The notes: generated from the sequence alone by a model not told the origin. 64,000 nucleotides of DNA from Vanrija pseudolonga (GCF_020906515.1 NC_085853.1:930001-994000), one strand, 5' to 3'. Positions 37,392 to 49,558 are shown, counted from the stretch's first letter. Program-made: numbers and translations.

Positions 37392-38127
37392 GCGTTTTGC
37401 ATGAGTAGGGTTTGGATGTCGCAGGGCCAGGGCGAAGGCGAGGGAGGGCCAGCCCGCGCGCAGAGGGCAGGGCCGACGGCGCCTGGCCGAGAGGTCGAGA
37501 TAGATATGACATTGGCATGCAGTATGTGAGTGTGCGTTCCAGGAGAAAAAGCCGCATTCCAGGACAGTGGTGCATGGGGCCAGTGTCGGGGAGTTGGGTC
37601 GGGGCGAGGGGGGGCGGAGGGAAGAGTGAGGTCCGGCGTGCCCGCTGCCAGACGTGCCTCGGAGGATGTACGAATGGGTTTGCTATGCGACGAGCACGAC
37701 GGGCAGGCAGGTGAGGACGTCGGAGATTAGTGAAGGGGTCACAAGTGAGTGAACGGTCGCGTCGTGGAGAGAAAAGCAGAGGGGGCCACTTCCATCGGAG
37801 GTGAGCAGCCAGGTCCAGGAAGCTAAGGGGGCAGAGGCGTAAGCGAGGCGCGCGGTGTGGCATGGCAGGGGACAGCGAAGAAGCACAAGCAAGCACAAAC
37901 AACATGGCCGAGCTGTGCCTCAATAAGTAAGCACGGACAGTGGGACGAAGCGCGATGCGACGATCAGTGCCGCCGCCCCCGTCTGTCGATCAGCAGCCGT
38001 GATCAGCAGCTTCTCCCAGACCCCGTAGTCGCCGCACATCATGGCATCAACGAATTATACTATGTACTGTTTTGCCGAAGAGTCAGGCCGAGTGTGGGTG
38101 CGTGGGCTACGCCACGGGCTAGGCAGC
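37392..38127. other. Convergent intergenic region ALA1 / MARVEL-like gene
   Basis: About 740 bp holding the two 3' ends. G/A-rich on the plus strand; no coding exon, RNA gene or clear terminator seen. Confidence 0.5.
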
Positions 38128-39058
38128 CTAGTCGACGTAGAGCGAGTTGCGGTGCTGCGTCGTGTGTCAGATGGGCCTCATGCCGCCGCGCCCCAGCGCC
38201 ACTCACCACGCCGCCCCACGCGCGCGCCTTGAACGCGATCGCGATGATGAAGATGAGGGTCACGAAGAGGACGATGCTGGGGGGTGTCAGCGGTGTCGAG
38301 GTCGCGTAGCGGCGAGGAGCGGAGCGGTTCGCGTCTCCCACCCAGCCGTGCTCGTCGCCACGTCTAGCTCGGCCGCCTGCGGCGGCCTCGCGAGCTCGCA
38401 ACTCACGTCTCGGCCCACGCGACGCCCATGGCGCTCTTGTTCAGATCGCAGCGGGGCACGTCGGCGCCGACCTTGCCGCAGTCGATGCCCTGGAGGAGGC
38501 CGGTGAGCTGTGGGGTGTTAGCGAGTGCGCGGAGCGCGCGAGCACGCGCCCGCAAGGCGCGAGTTTGAGTGACCGCGCCGCTAAACGCGACGAACGCGGC
38601 AGGCCCACTTACCGAACCAGCGCCAATGATGAAGAGGATAAACCCGATCGCGATGGGGATCAGGTGCACCAGGATGCCGAAGGTCGGCTTGTGGCCCGCG
38701 ACTTGGAAGCCGATGCCGAGGATGACTGGGAGCGGGGGTCAGCGAGCCGTACATCGTTGGCTGGGCGGGGCCGGGTGGCTGGCTGGCCCATCTCATCGCA
38801 GAGGACGAGGGGGTCGAGCGAGCCACACCACGCCGCGGCCGACGCTGCGACACACTCACGCGTCCACACCACCGTCCAGATACTAGCCGTCAGCGTGATC
38901 CTCAGGCGGTCGCGGAACGCCGCGCGGTGGATCTTGGGGTAGCCGTGCTTGTTGTAGTCGCCAACAAGATACCCGCTCACACCGACACACACGATGCCGA
39001 TGATGAAGAGCAGGATGAAGAGGATCGTGTGCGTGATGCGGATGGCGCGCTCGTTCAT
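38128..39058 (-). CDS. Four-helix membrane protein, MARVEL-like
   Basis: Small integral membrane protein of 169 residues, five exons: 39058-38860, 38725-38613, 38507-38407, 38276-38207, 38154-38128. Four hydrophobic segments: ILFILLFIIGIVCVGVSGYL, LTASIWTVVWTLILGIGF, LVHLIPIAIGFILFIIGAGS and IVLFVTLIFIIAIAF. A hydrophilic loop with two cysteines (IDCGKVGADVPRCDLNKSAM) lies between helices 3 and 4, a layout common in fungal MARVEL-domain proteins related to Nce102. Family assignment rests on topology and loop pattern. The last exon encodes only eight residues (HRNSLYVD). The splice phases fit throughout. Likely plasma-membrane or eisosome associated, as for relatives; exact role unknown. Confidence 0.75.
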
Positions 39059-39581
39059 GGTGCTGGGTTGGGGTTGGGGGTCAGAGTTGTCAGAGAGAGG
39101 AGAAAGCAAAGAGGCGACACACGGCGGTCGTCAGGTGGCCACTTTTATACTTGATCCTTGGTCAACAACTCCGTCCCGTGCCAAGGGGATTTTTGCAGGG
39201 TCCGCCCCCCGCCTCGCCCACCACACGCCACACACCACACCACTCGGTTTCCGCCTCGGCGCGCGCACCATTGACGTCAGTGGGGCGGCGGCGGCCGTGC
39301 CTCCCCTTCACCACCACCGTGCCACATGCACTCGTCCGATCGCATCATGATGCATGATGCTGTTGATGTCACTGCTGGTGCCGCCGTTGCCGCCGTCGCC
39401 GCCGTCGCACTTGCTGCTGCACACGACTGTGGCGTCGACTGCAATCACCGAAACTGCATACAACATGAATGTCTAGAATAGAGCAGCAGGGCCACACGCC
39501 CTAGTCGTAAGCCTTGTGCCAGCCACACGCCAGTGTCGCGCACTACGGGCTCGGCCTACGTTCCGCTCCGCGTACCTCGGC
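39059..39581. other. Intergenic region upstream of MARVEL-like gene
   Basis: About 520 bp between the start of the MARVEL-like gene and the 3' end of the next minus-strand gene. It contains a TTTATAC box at about 39,143, roughly 85 bp upstream of the start codon, and a GCCGCCGTT/GCCGTC repeat at about 39,383-39,408. Confidence 0.5.
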
Positions 39582-41899
39582 CTACTTGCCCAGCGCCGCA
39601 CGCACACCGCGCACCACGAACAACGACTTGACCGCGCTCGCCTCAATGCCGTGGAAGACCAACCGTGCCACAACCTCGCCGACTTGCACAATACACGCGA
39701 TCAGAATCAGCCAGATGATGATCCAGGTGATTCGGTGCACGGCGCGCTGGTCAATGTACTCGTGGATGATTTCGAGCTAAATGTCAGCGAGTGCCCCCTG
39801 TCTCTGTACGCACCAAGTCGCCGACAACACTCAGCCTGTCGTTGAGCACCTGCACGCGCGGGCCAATCTCAAGGTACTGGTTAATCGCCTCGTACAGCGG
39901 GTAGAGGGATGCCTCGGACCAGAAAAGCTCGGGAGTGTCTGGGATTGTCAGTTGAAAGCTCCGAGATCGAACGCGTGAGCTTACCCAGAATACCGCCAAT
40001 CAAGTTGACGTCCATGCGCAGACGGAACAGTCTCCCAGTCATCTTCAACGCGTCGATGCGGTTCATCTGCAGGTGGCCCGTCACAGCCAGCTCCTTCGGG
40101 AACGAAGATGTGAGGGCCAGAGACTCCTGCATCACCGACTCGTACACCGACAGCTTGGTCGACTGGGCGATGGCATGCGCGAGCGACAGCTTGAACAGGT
40201 GCGAGCGAGATTTGAAGGCTGGGGTTAGAGCAAACACACAACATCCACTCACTAAACATGTCGTTGTAGATGCGCGGAGACTCGGCATCGCGGTCGTACT
40301 GTGGCATCAGTAACCAAAGCTCACTCAACACCACAGCGCCACGCGACTCACGACGAAGTGAAACTCCTCCACCTCCCAGTCGTCCTCGGCCAGACCATGC
40401 TGCCACGCTCCCGCGGCCTCGCAGTCCGACATGATGGTCCGCTCCTCGCCGGCCGTGAAGCCAAAGAAGACGCTCACACCGTAGCTGAAGAACACGGCCT
40501 CGGCGACATTCTGCGACGAGTACGACTTGCGTCTGCGTCTCGGGGGTGAGGGGTATCGCTTCCGCTGCGAACGCGAAACCGCCTGCTGCGGAGCATAGTC
40601 CACATGGCCAGCAGGCGGGTCCTCCAGTTCTGACGGTGTCAGCGCCGATGAGGGCACGTGTTCCAGGTAGCCGGGGTGGGTGCTTGACATGTGCGTACCG
40701 GGCACGTGGACGTGGCGAGTGTGATGCGGCTCTGACTCGCTATGGAGAAGGCGGCGCTCGCTCTCTTCCTCCCGCTCGCGATGCTCCTCCTCCAATTCTT
40801 CTTGCTGTTCGAGCAGCTGAGGGCCCTCGCGGTCAAAGTGAGGACCATCACCGTGGTCGACAATGATCGGGCCGTCGTGATCCTCCGGGTGGTTCGGGTG
40901 GTCCTCGTTATTCACGTGCTCTTCAGCCCTCTCGAGCGTGTCCTCCATTCCCGGCTCCAGGATTTGAGACTGGTTAGGTGGAGACGAGCTCAGAATGTAC
41001 TCCGAAGGGTCGTGCGGGGCGCGGTAGTCTTCTCCATCGGCCGCGTCCTCATCTTGGACGGGGAAGTACTCGTCGTTGTAGCCCAGATCCTCGGCCTGCG
41101 TCATGCGCTCAAGCAGCGACACGCCGCCCGGGGACTTGACAGCAGGCGATGAACGAATCCGAGTTGTCGCGCCGTAGCCAGGAAGCAAAGGAAGGTTGTA
41201 CACCTGTGAGGTATTAATACAGCGAATCGGATTTCAACCCACAGCGTAGATGCAGTCATCAAACACGCGCACGACGCCAACACCATGCTCGCGCTTCAAG
41301 AAAGCCTGCAGCAAGCGAAGACGGTAGCCATCGGCAGTGCTGTAAGCCGTCAAGCGGGGCAGGCTGTTCTCCTCGCGCTCTCGTTTTGTCATCTTCTCCG
41401 CGTCGGAGCGTTCGTCCTGGCCAAGGGGCGTAGTGTAGCTCTGCGATGCGCGGTGGCTCGACGACGGCGGGCCGCCAGAGCCAGCAGAGTAACTGCGAGG
41501 TCTTCCCGAGCGTGCAAGTGCAAGGTTGATATCACTTGCGGTACGGGGCAGGGGCGCAAGTTGCGGGTCTTCGGGGAGGAAAACGTGCTTCTCCGTCGTC
41601 TTTGAAGTACGCGCCGGAAGGCTGAGCTTGATGTTGCGTGCGGGCGTGCCCTTGCCGAGCGGTGAGGGTATCTTTGGCGCCGAGAGGTTGCGGAGGTGCG
41701 CCGGGATGGACGCGAGCGATGAGCTGTGCTGGCCCGGCGACGAGCCGAGCTGGCGCAGAGTTGATGCTGCGCGGGCCAGACCTGGGACAGTGCCGGCGCT
41801 GCGTCTTGCTGCGTTTGATGGCACGGCATTTGAGAGTGCCGTGGATTTTGGTTTTGTAGCGCCGAGAGGGCGAGACTGGCCTTGATTTGGCCTCGACAT
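39582..41899 (-). CDS. DUF155 protein (RMND1/Rmd8/Sif2-Sif3 family)
   Basis: Six exons: 41899-41243, 41203-40352, 40298-40253, 40218-39985, 39938-39814, 39776-39582; 702 residues. The N-terminal 300 residues are Ser/Pro-rich and acidic (EEHVNNEDHPNHPEDHDG). The conserved domain begins at about 425: AVFFSYGVSVFFGFTAGEE, then DDWEVEEFHF, YDRDAESPRIYNDMFTFKS, HAIAQSTKLSVYE, and closes with LEIIHEYIDQRAVHRITWII. A hydrophobic C-terminal helix (IIIWLILIACIVQVGEVVA) suggests membrane anchoring. Relatives include yeast Rmd8 (needed for sporulation), fission-yeast Sad1-interacting factors, and mitochondrial RMND1. The long disordered N-terminus without a clear mitochondrial presequence favours the Rmd8/Sif branch. 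Biochemical function of the domain is unknown. Confidence 0.88.
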
Positions 41900-42542
41900 T
41901 ATTGGTGGTGAGGGGGGGATGAGGAAGGAAGGTGAGGAAGACGAGGAAGGTGAGGAGGAGCAAGGTCGCGATTAAGTCGTTGGTTGCTGCAACAAGCACC
42001 AAGGGGAAAGGAAGGCTTGGCTCGCGGGGCGTCATTGACAATGGGTGCCACATTAAATACTACCCTCACTTACCCCACCACTGTGACGGTCACCGCTGGA
42101 TGCCACCCCCTGGGTGCGTTTGACCCTGGGCGGTGTCGTCGTCGTTGAACGACCAAGTGGGTGCAGCGCCGTGACAGCAGCGGTCGTCGTTGTGCCAGGC
42201 GCGCGCCGTAGATGACTGGTCACTGCCGCCTGACGCACATCCACCACCAGCACTCCTCCCCCACGATCCCATCGGATCAGGCAATCAGCATCATCACCGC
42301 CTCACACGTCCCCATCGCCCTTTGACAACTCAACTAGACGACGACACGTCAAGAGAACATCTCGTTTGCCTTCTTCTTCTTAACGACACCCCCCCTCCCC
42401 CCCTCCCGCAGCTCGTGGCTTCTTCCCCCAGACGCCGCCGCGCGGACCACCAACAAACGACATCTCACTTTCAACCACACCACATTAACCACAACCACCA
42501 CAACTCTTTCTCAGCACCTCTCTCATCGACACTCCCGGCGCC
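41900..42542. other. Divergent promoter DUF155 gene / SLA1
   Basis: About 640 bp between divergent starts. The SLA1 side is CT-rich with CCCCCCTCCCCCCCTCCC at about 42,389-42,409, followed by an AC-rich leader. Confidence 0.5.
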
Positions 42543-45500
42543 ATGGCCTACGTCGGTGTAGTCAAGGCGCTCTACGACTATGATGCCCAGGACCCAGAGG
42601 ACGAGCTCTCGTTCAAGGAGGACCAGGTGCTCTATCTGATCGAGAAGGAGGACAGCGAGTAAGTCTCCTTCTCGGCGCGCTCCATCGGACGATCCACGAG
42701 CTGACGACTCCCCAGCTGGTGGAAGGCCAAGGTCAAGGATGAAGAAGGCGGCGCCGAGGGCCCCATCGGCCTCATCCCTGCCACCTTTGTCGAGGAGGTG
42801 CGTTGCGCCAGTGCACCCGCAAGCTCCCCGCTCACGCCCCCCAGCTGCCTCCGCTCAACGAAACACGGGCGCTCTATGCCTACGAGTCGACATCGCCAGA
42901 GGAGCTGACGATTGATGAAGACCAACCTCTAGAGGTCTTCGCCGTCGAAGACCAGTGGCTGCTTGTGCGAATCAGCGGCACTGAAGACAAGCTGGGCTTT
43001 GTGCCCCGCACTTATTGCGAAGAGCTTGACCACGCGGACGAGGTTGGAGTGGCCGTTGGTGCCGAGTCGGCAGCTAATATTGAGGCGCAGCGTGCAGAGG
43101 AGGAAGAAGCGGAGCGCAAGCGCGCAGTGGCTGCTCGCCAGCGTGAGCTGCAGAAGCAGGACAAGGTGGAGACTTGGTCTCTGTCAGAGCTGGACGGCAA
43201 GAAGAAGAAGAAGGGCTCGCTGGGTGTTGGCAACGGCTCCATCTTCTTTGCATCCGAGCTGGACAAGGTGGGTGAATGCGAGTGGGCGTAGCATCTGACG
43301 GCACCAGTCTCCTGTCAAGATCCACCCGATCACCGACCTCGTCAAGGTCGAGCAGCCTTCGTCCAAGGTTCTCGTTCTTACCCTCTCGAGCACGGCCACA
43401 CCCCTCCAGTTCCACACTGGCAGTTCGAGCGTATCGGCGGCCATCGTCAGTAAGCTCGAGCAGAGCAAGACAGCTGCCGGTGAGGTGCTCCAGATCCTCC
43501 AGGACGAGGCCGCCCAGGGCGGCTACTCTTCCGAGGAGGAGACGACGCCTCCGGTTCACGAGCCCAAGACGGTCCGCTGGGCAGAACCGACGCCCGAGAG
43601 CCCCGTTGTGGACACTCATGCCACTGTCGAAGCCTGCGTCGTGCTCTACGACTTTGAGGCCGGAGATGAGGACGAGCTCTCGGTCAACGAGGGCGAAAGC
43701 CTCACCATCTTGGAGAAGGAGAACGCCGAGTGGTGGCGTGTCCGCAATGCGCACGGCCAGGAAGGTGTCGTGCCTGCGCAGTATGTCGAGGTCTCCGAGG
43801 GCGGCGCCAACGGAGCCGCCCACGATGACGGTGCTGCCGAGAGGCGGCGTCACGAGGAGGAGGCTGCCGCTGCTGCAACCGCAGCCGCCGCTGCCGAGGC
43901 CACCCGCCGGGAGGAGGCGGCCCGCAAGGCCGAAGAACGACGTGCCATCGAGCAGGCGGCTAGGGAGCGTGCCGCTCAGGAGGAGGCCGACCGCGAGCTC
44001 GCCGAGCAGGTTGAGGCCGAGGAGCGTGCCAAGCAGGAGCGCCGCCGCCAGAAGGATGAGGCCGACTCGCGCCAGCAGCGCGAGTATGAGGCTGCCAAGA
44101 GGTGAGTCTCGAGACCTGACAGGGGGCGCGCTGACAAGGCAGGCGTGAGGCAGCCCGTGGTCAGGAGCCTCCCAAGGTCAGCAAGCGGCCTACAGCCCAG
44201 GATGTGGAGAGTGCAGCGCGCAACCTCCCCAGTGCGCGCGGCAAGTCGGCACCTGAGCGTCCCCAGGAGAACAACCGACCTAGTGAGTGTACATCCGAAA
44301 GCACCGCTGACCCTCCAGAGCCCAACCCTAACAGAACCCGCGTGTGGAGCGATCGCTCTGGCCAGTTCAAGGTAGAGGCCGAGTTCTTGGGCATGAGCGG
44401 CAACAAGCTGCGCCTGCACAAGACGAACGGTGTCATCATCGAAGTTCCGCTCGACAAGATGTCGCTTGACGATGCCAACATGGTCAAGCGTCACCTTCAG
44501 CGCAAGGCCGAGAAGGAGAGACAACGCACAATGGATGACGATGACCAGCCGCTCGGCAAGCAGCCTCGCAGGCCGTCTCAGCAGGTCAACGCGGACCGAC
44601 AAGGCCGCTCATCGCCTGCTCTGCGTGACGTGCCTCGCAAGCCCCGCTTCGACTGGTTCGCCTTCTTCCTCGAGGCCGGCTGCGACATGGACGACTGCAC
44701 TCGGTATGCTGCCAACTTTGAGCGCGACCGCATGGACGAGAGCATTCTCCCGGACCTGGAGCCTAGCACCATGCGGTCGCTTGGCCTCCGTGAGGGCGAT
44801 GTAATCCGCGTCAACCGCGTCATCAAGGCCAAGTTCGCCAAGAAGACACCCGAGCAAGAGTCGCAGATCAACCAGGACGAAGACTATGCCCGCCGTCTTC
44901 AGGAGCACGAGAACGGCGGCGCCAAGGGCCCGGCACCAGCCGCGCCTCCAAGCCTCTTTACTGGGCCTGATGGCAAGCTTGCCAACCACCGCCGCGGCAG
45001 GCCAGAGCGGAAGAACACTGTCACTTCGCCCGTCGACCTTTCCACTGCTTCGGACCAGCTGGCCAAGGTTTCGCTCACTCCCATTGAGCCCACCCGGGCT
45101 GCCACGCCGCCTGCCCCTCCTCCCGTCACCATCTCGCCTCCCCCCGAGCCCAAGCGTGCGGCGACGTCTGACGGCAATCTGATCAACCAGGGCTTTGACG
45201 ACGACGCCTGGACCATCAAGCCTGCGGCCAAGCCCTCGTCGCCTGGACGCGGCCGCTCGCCCGCGCCCACCACGGCCACATCGCCGACCTCTGCCAACGG
45301 TGGCACGGACGCCCTTCTCGCGCAGATCAACGCTCTGCGGCCGGCCGCGACTGGGGCTCCTCCCCAGGCCCAGCGCTCGAACACCGCTCCTCTGGTCTCG
45401 AGCTACGGCCTCGGAGCGACCAACACCTCGACGCCCATGTCGCAGATTCAGCAGCAACAGCAGCAGCAGCAGCAGCAGGCGCCGCCACAAATCCAGGCGC

Positions 45501-46164
45501 CGCCCCAGCCCGACCCGAACGCTCCACGCGGCCCGCTCGCGCCTGTGCCGGCCAACCAGGGGCTCTTGAACCCCCTGCAGCCTGCAATGACTGGCATGTT
45601 TGTGCCTACTCACCCTACTGGGCAGCAGCCTCAGTTTGGTATCGCGCCCCAGGCCACTGGCTACCTTCCTTCCCCGCAGGTCCTCTCACCTGGCGGATAT
45701 TCGCCTAACTATGGTATCCAGCAGCAGACCTTGCAGCCAGGTACGTGCAACCCAGCCATACAGCCACTGACATCTCAGCATACACTGGCTTCCCTGGCTA
45801 CCAGCAGCCTCAGCAGTCGACGTTCAACGCCGTTGCCAACATGGCGCCGCCTGCGCCTGTCGTGCCCCAGGCGACTGGTGCTCCCAGCGGCGACAAGTTT
45901 GCGCCTTCCAACATTTTCAGCGCTATGAAGCGCACCGACTTTACAAAGACGGAGGAGCAGAACCCACAGCCTGCTCAGAAGTATGACGCACTGCGTCCTC
46001 TGACAACGGGCTACAATGGCGGCCCTCAGGGCCTATACCCGCAGGCGACTGGCATGCCAATGCAGATGCAGGCGACGGGTATGCCAGGAATGATGCCCCA
46101 GATGACGGGCTACAACCCGCAGATGGGCTACATGCCTCCCAACCCGTACGGCCAGTACAGGTGA
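42543..46164 (+). CDS. SLA1: Sla1-type endocytic adaptor / actin assembly protein
   Basis: Cortical actin-patch protein linking cargo, clathrin and the Arp2/3 activators during endocytosis. Six exons: 42543-42658, 42716-42797, 42845-43267, 43308-44101, 44143-45740, 45779-46164; about 1132 residues. Domain order is that of Sla1: SH3-1 (about 5-62, VKALYDYDAQDPEDELSF), SH3-2 (73-126, ALYAYESTSPEELTI), a Sla1 PH-like region, SH3-3 (311-368, VVLYDFEAGDEDELSV), an Ala/Glu/Arg coiled coil, SHD1 (about 535-590, TRVWSDRSGQFKVEAEFLG) that binds NPFxD cargo signals, and SHD2 (about 640-705, a SAM-like fold, FDWFAFFLEAGCD). The C-terminus has repeated QATG/QMTGY/PTG motifs, the Sla1 repeat type phosphorylated by Ark/Prk kinases. 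A stop-free 36-nt segment (44283-44318) may be a further intron. Confidence 0.95.
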
Positions 46165-46950
46165 GCGGGGGGGGGGGGTAAGAGAGGTGGCAGGTTTTCA
46201 CCTTTATGGAGGCGAGTTTCGCCATTGCTGGATTCCATTTTGTTTTGACGTTGTGAGGTGATTTCAATGCATGGTGAATGAGTATGTGTATAGTGTCGAG
46301 TGGGCAGTGACGGGGTTGTCTTGTCGCGGAAAAGGCGCGGGGCGGGTACGAGAGCGCCAGCCAGGCAGCTGAACCAGTCAGGCAGCCAGGCACCTATCAA
46401 ATGAAATGTTACTGGCTGGCTGGTGGCTGCGCTGCCTGCTTCTTCACATCCATCACCCACTCCGACTTCGCCAAGTCCTGCCTGTCTGCCCTCGACTTGC
46501 TTCCCACCCACAGCTGGTGCCTGTCCGTCCTGGCTGCTCATCGTCGTCGACCACCATCAATACGAGCCTATCAACATCCGAGCAGCTTCCAGGTCCTCCC
46601 TTACCACCCCCCTTGACAACACAACAAGCACCTAGTCTGCTGGCAACCCCTCTCTTCCCCGGCAGCTTTTCTCCCCTCTCCTCCGCCCCGCACCGCAGAC
46701 GGGCCCCGGACCAGGTGTCACCACTGCCGCTGCCCCCGCCGCCGCCTCGGTCGTCGTCGTGGTCGTCGTACAACGCCCAACCTCTCTCTCCGGCGGGTTC
46801 CATCGCACTCCTGTTTCCGCAAGCATGACGACAGCGGCCTAGATCTCTGTGCGGTGCCCATCCCTTCACACACCCACCACCCCTCCGCCGCCGTAACACC
46901 ACCCATCGCCCACAACAACAACAGCACCAGCAGCAGCAGCAAGCGGCCAC
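46165..46950. other. Intergenic region SLA1 / EOS1-like
   Basis: About 790 bp. Begins with a 12-nt poly-G directly after the SLA1 stop codon (46167-46178); the right half is C/A-rich leader with CAG/CAA units just before the next start. No coding exon found. Confidence 0.5.
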
Positions 46951-49242
46951 ATGTCGGCAGCACAGGGCAGCGCCGCACCGGCTGCCGCGCCAGCTGCACC
47001 TGCACCTGTGCCGAGCCTTAATCGCCACCAGTACGCCCAGCAGCAACAACAGCAACAGCAGCAACAGCGCAACGGTGACAGCCATGCGCGACCGACCCAC
47101 ATCACCCTCCCGCCAAACGGGCTGGCGCAGCTTTCGATCCAGCTCGCCGCGGCGTCCAAGCCGGCGCGCAACCTGTCCAAGTCGGCGCCGACGAGCCCCA
47201 TGGCCCGGCCCCGTGTCGACCTCGCACCGCTGAGCACCATCACACCCATCGACCTTGGACGCGCAGACCCCATGGCCAACGCCGGCGGCGGCGGCGGCTC
47301 GCACTCGCCCGCGCCTGCGCCTGGCGCCCTCGCCGCCTCCCGAACCTCACCGCACCAACGTGCCGGCGCCCTCCTCCAACAACCACAACACTACCCCTCC
47401 GCGGAAGCGCAGGCGCAGGCCCAAGCCGCACGTGTCCGCCTCTCGCCAGAGCTCGCAATGCTTGCTCTCCGCCAGTCGCCAGAGCTGCTGATGCAGCCCA
47501 TCCCAGCAGCAGCAGCTGGCTCATCGCGCACGTCGCCCCCTAACCGGCAGTACCCGATGGGCGCCTTCCCCGGCAATGGCCCGGTGCCGCCAATGCCACA
47601 CCGCGGCGCAACGGTTCCACAGCCGACGGCAAGGGTGCACGGCCGCTCGCGTTCGCGCTCGTCACCGCGCTCGTCGATCTCGAGCGGATCTGAGACCGAG
47701 ACGGAAGTCGACTCGGACTCGACGTTTGTCCCGGGCCGAGTCCGCCACCAGCACTCGAGATCCCAGCCCGACCTGAGCGCGCTCCGCTCGCGGCGTGAGG
47801 TCGAGGGCTGGGCCGACGGCGTGCGTCGGCACCAGCTGGAAGACCGACGCGCCCGCGAGGCCAGAGAGGCCGCGGCGATCGTAAGCGCCGGCAGTGCCGC
47901 AGGGTTCGTGAGGCGCAAGTCGCACGGGCGCAAGACGCCGCCGCCAACACGCCCGCTCGCGCTCAACCCGAGCTACTCGAACGGCTCGGCGTACGCTTCG
48001 TCGTCGCAGCCGCTCGGCGCGCTCGGGCTCCGGCACGTGTCGCCGCGCGCGAGCACAATCAGCATCCCGCACCTGACACCGATTACGGCTAGCTCGTCGC
48101 CGCGTTCCGACCCGCGCAGTGACAGCTCAGACGACATGTCGCCCGGCAGCTCGATCCGCTCCCCTGTCGGCGGCATGACTGGGAGCGAGGACGCCGACGA
48201 CGACTTTGGGAGCAACGACTCGCCGTCGAGCGGATCGATATCCTTCTCGCCAAAGTACAGACGGCGGATGCGGCCCGGCGCGGACGATATCGCGCGCGCC
48301 GCGGCGCTGGGCCTGCTCCTCGACCCCGGAAACAGTGCCGATGAGCAGCCACGCCGCTCGAGCATCGACCTCAAGGCGGCGAGTATTGAAGCACGGCTGC
48401 GCCGCTCGACGTTTGTGTCATTCCGCCTCCTCGCCGTCGTACCTGCCCTCTGGGGCATCAGCGTGCTCGGGCACGCGCTCGTGACAGGCTCGCTGTGGCA
48501 CGACGTCTGGCCGTGGGGCGTCGACTTCTCGCGCGAGGCGCTGGACCGCCTCGTCGCCGGCACACATCCGTACGAGGGCATCGAGCGCCCAGTGAACCGG
48601 GGCGACATGACGCTCGCCATCCTCTGGGCCTTGCTCACGGCGCACTTCTGCTTCTCGCTTGCCACGGGTCTGTCGTACCGCTGGCGCTCGTACTACTCGC
48701 CCGCGTCGACCATGACGCGCCTCATCTCGCTCCAGTGCCTCTGCTGGCCGGCGACGTACACGACGCTGTGGGTGCTCGGGCCCAAGCGCCCACTCCTCGC
48801 GTGGGTCGTCATCGGCGTAACGACGGCGGTGAGCCGCACGATCCAGATGTGGGTCACTTCCAACGTCATTGTCGACGAGACGGTCTCGCGTGGCAGCTTT
48901 GGCAGCTTTGGCCCAAGCATCAACACGCCCGGCGACATCACGCCTGGCCCGTTCCGCCGCGTCTCGCCACCGCCCGTGCCTCCGCCCGCGCCCCCAGCCC
49001 ACCTGTCGGGCTGGGAGGCGTTCGTTTACGGTCGCACGTGGGACTGGGAGAAGATTGCGCGCAAGGTCGGCTGGAAGGTCGGCTTCATGCTCCTCGTCAC
49101 CTTGGCGTGGCTCTTCTATCGCATCGAGAACGGGTGGGACGCAAGAGTGCTCGCCGCGCCAACGTTCACCGCGACGGTCACCGTCACCGTCACCGCAACC
49201 GCAACCGCAACTGCAGCCGCCATGCCCACGGTGGTCGGCTAA
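46951..49242 (+). CDS. EOS1: Eos1-like N-glycosylation / ER membrane protein
   Basis: Single-exon gene of 763 residues. The N-terminal 480 residues are disordered (Ala/Pro/Ser/Gln-rich, Arg/Ser runs). The C-terminal part carries about five membrane helices: FRLLAVVPALWGISVLGHAL (about 490), LAILWALLTAHFCFSLATGL, LISLQCLCWPATYTTLWVLG, RPLLAWVVIGVTTAVSRTIQ running into MWVTSN, and VGFMLLVTLAWLFY (about 710). The pattern RPLLxWVVIG...SRTIQMWVTSN is, to my recollection, the hallmark of the fungal EOS1 N-glycosylation family of the ER; yeast EOS1 affects N-glycan processing and oxidative-stress tolerance. The extreme C-terminus is a Thr/Val/Ala repeat (TVTVTVTATATATA) after the last helix. The protein is roughly twice the yeast length owing to the disordered N-terminus. 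Confidence 0.72.
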   Translation: MSAAQGSAAPAAAPAAPAPVPSLNRHQYAQQQQQQQQQQRNGDSHARPTHITLPPNGLAQLSIQLAAASKPARNLSKSAPTSPMARPRVDLAPLSTITPIDLGRADPMANAGGGGGSHSPAPAPGALAASRTSPHQRAGALLQQPQHYPSAEAQAQAQAARVRLSPELAMLALRQSPELLMQPIPAAAAGSSRTSPPNRQYPMGAFPGNGPVPPMPHRGATVPQPTARVHGRSRSRSSPRSSISSGSETETEVDSDSTFVPGRVRHQHSRSQPDLSALRSRREVEGWADGVRRHQLEDRRAREAREAAAIVSAGSAAGFVRRKSHGRKTPPPTRPLALNPSYSNGSAYASSSQPLGALGLRHVSPRASTISIPHLTPITASSSPRSDPRSDSSDDMSPGSSIRSPVGGMTGSEDADDDFGSNDSPSSGSISFSPKYRRRMRPGADDIARAAALGLLLDPGNSADEQPRRSSIDLKAASIEARLRRSTFVSFRLLAVVPALWGISVLGHALVTGSLWHDVWPWGVDFSREALDRLVAGTHPYEGIERPVNRGDMTLAILWALLTAHFCFSLATGLSYRWRSYYSPASTMTRLISLQCLCWPATYTTLWVLGPKRPLLAWVVIGVTTAVSRTIQMWVTSNVIVDETVSRGSFGSFGPSINTPGDITPGPFRRVSPPPVPPPAPPAHLSGWEAFVYGRTWDWEKIARKVGWKVGFMLLVTLAWLFYRIENGWDARVLAAPTFTATVTVTVTATATATAAAMPTVVG

Positions 49243-49558
49243 CCCCAGTTATCAATCTCCATCTTATACGCCCCGGCCTAACGAGCCTACGAACGACCGC
49301 TATACTACAACTTAATCGCGAGTAACACGCAACACTCACACGCAGCAAGAATTGCATGGAATCAATCGGATGGATCAACACGTTGTACTACATATCCTTG
49401 CGCATGGTACTGAATGCTGAGCGGAGAGGAGACCTGGGGGAGCTGTCTTGGTCGTGCTGTGTTCTGTGGCCCTGAAAGACAAGAGTCTAGTCTCAACTCA
49501 CCTCATCTCACCCCAAGTTGTTTGTTCACTCTACTCTTGTCTCGTCACCGTTGGCACA
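49243..49558. other. Short intergenic region
   Basis: 316 bp holding the 3' end of the EOS1-like gene and the promoter of the next gene; nothing distinctive seen. Confidence 0.5.

Noticed and set aside
44609-45613. 334-residue open frame antisense to SLA1
   Set aside because: Arg/Leu-rich shadow of the SHD2 and Pro-rich linker codons; no recognisable fold.
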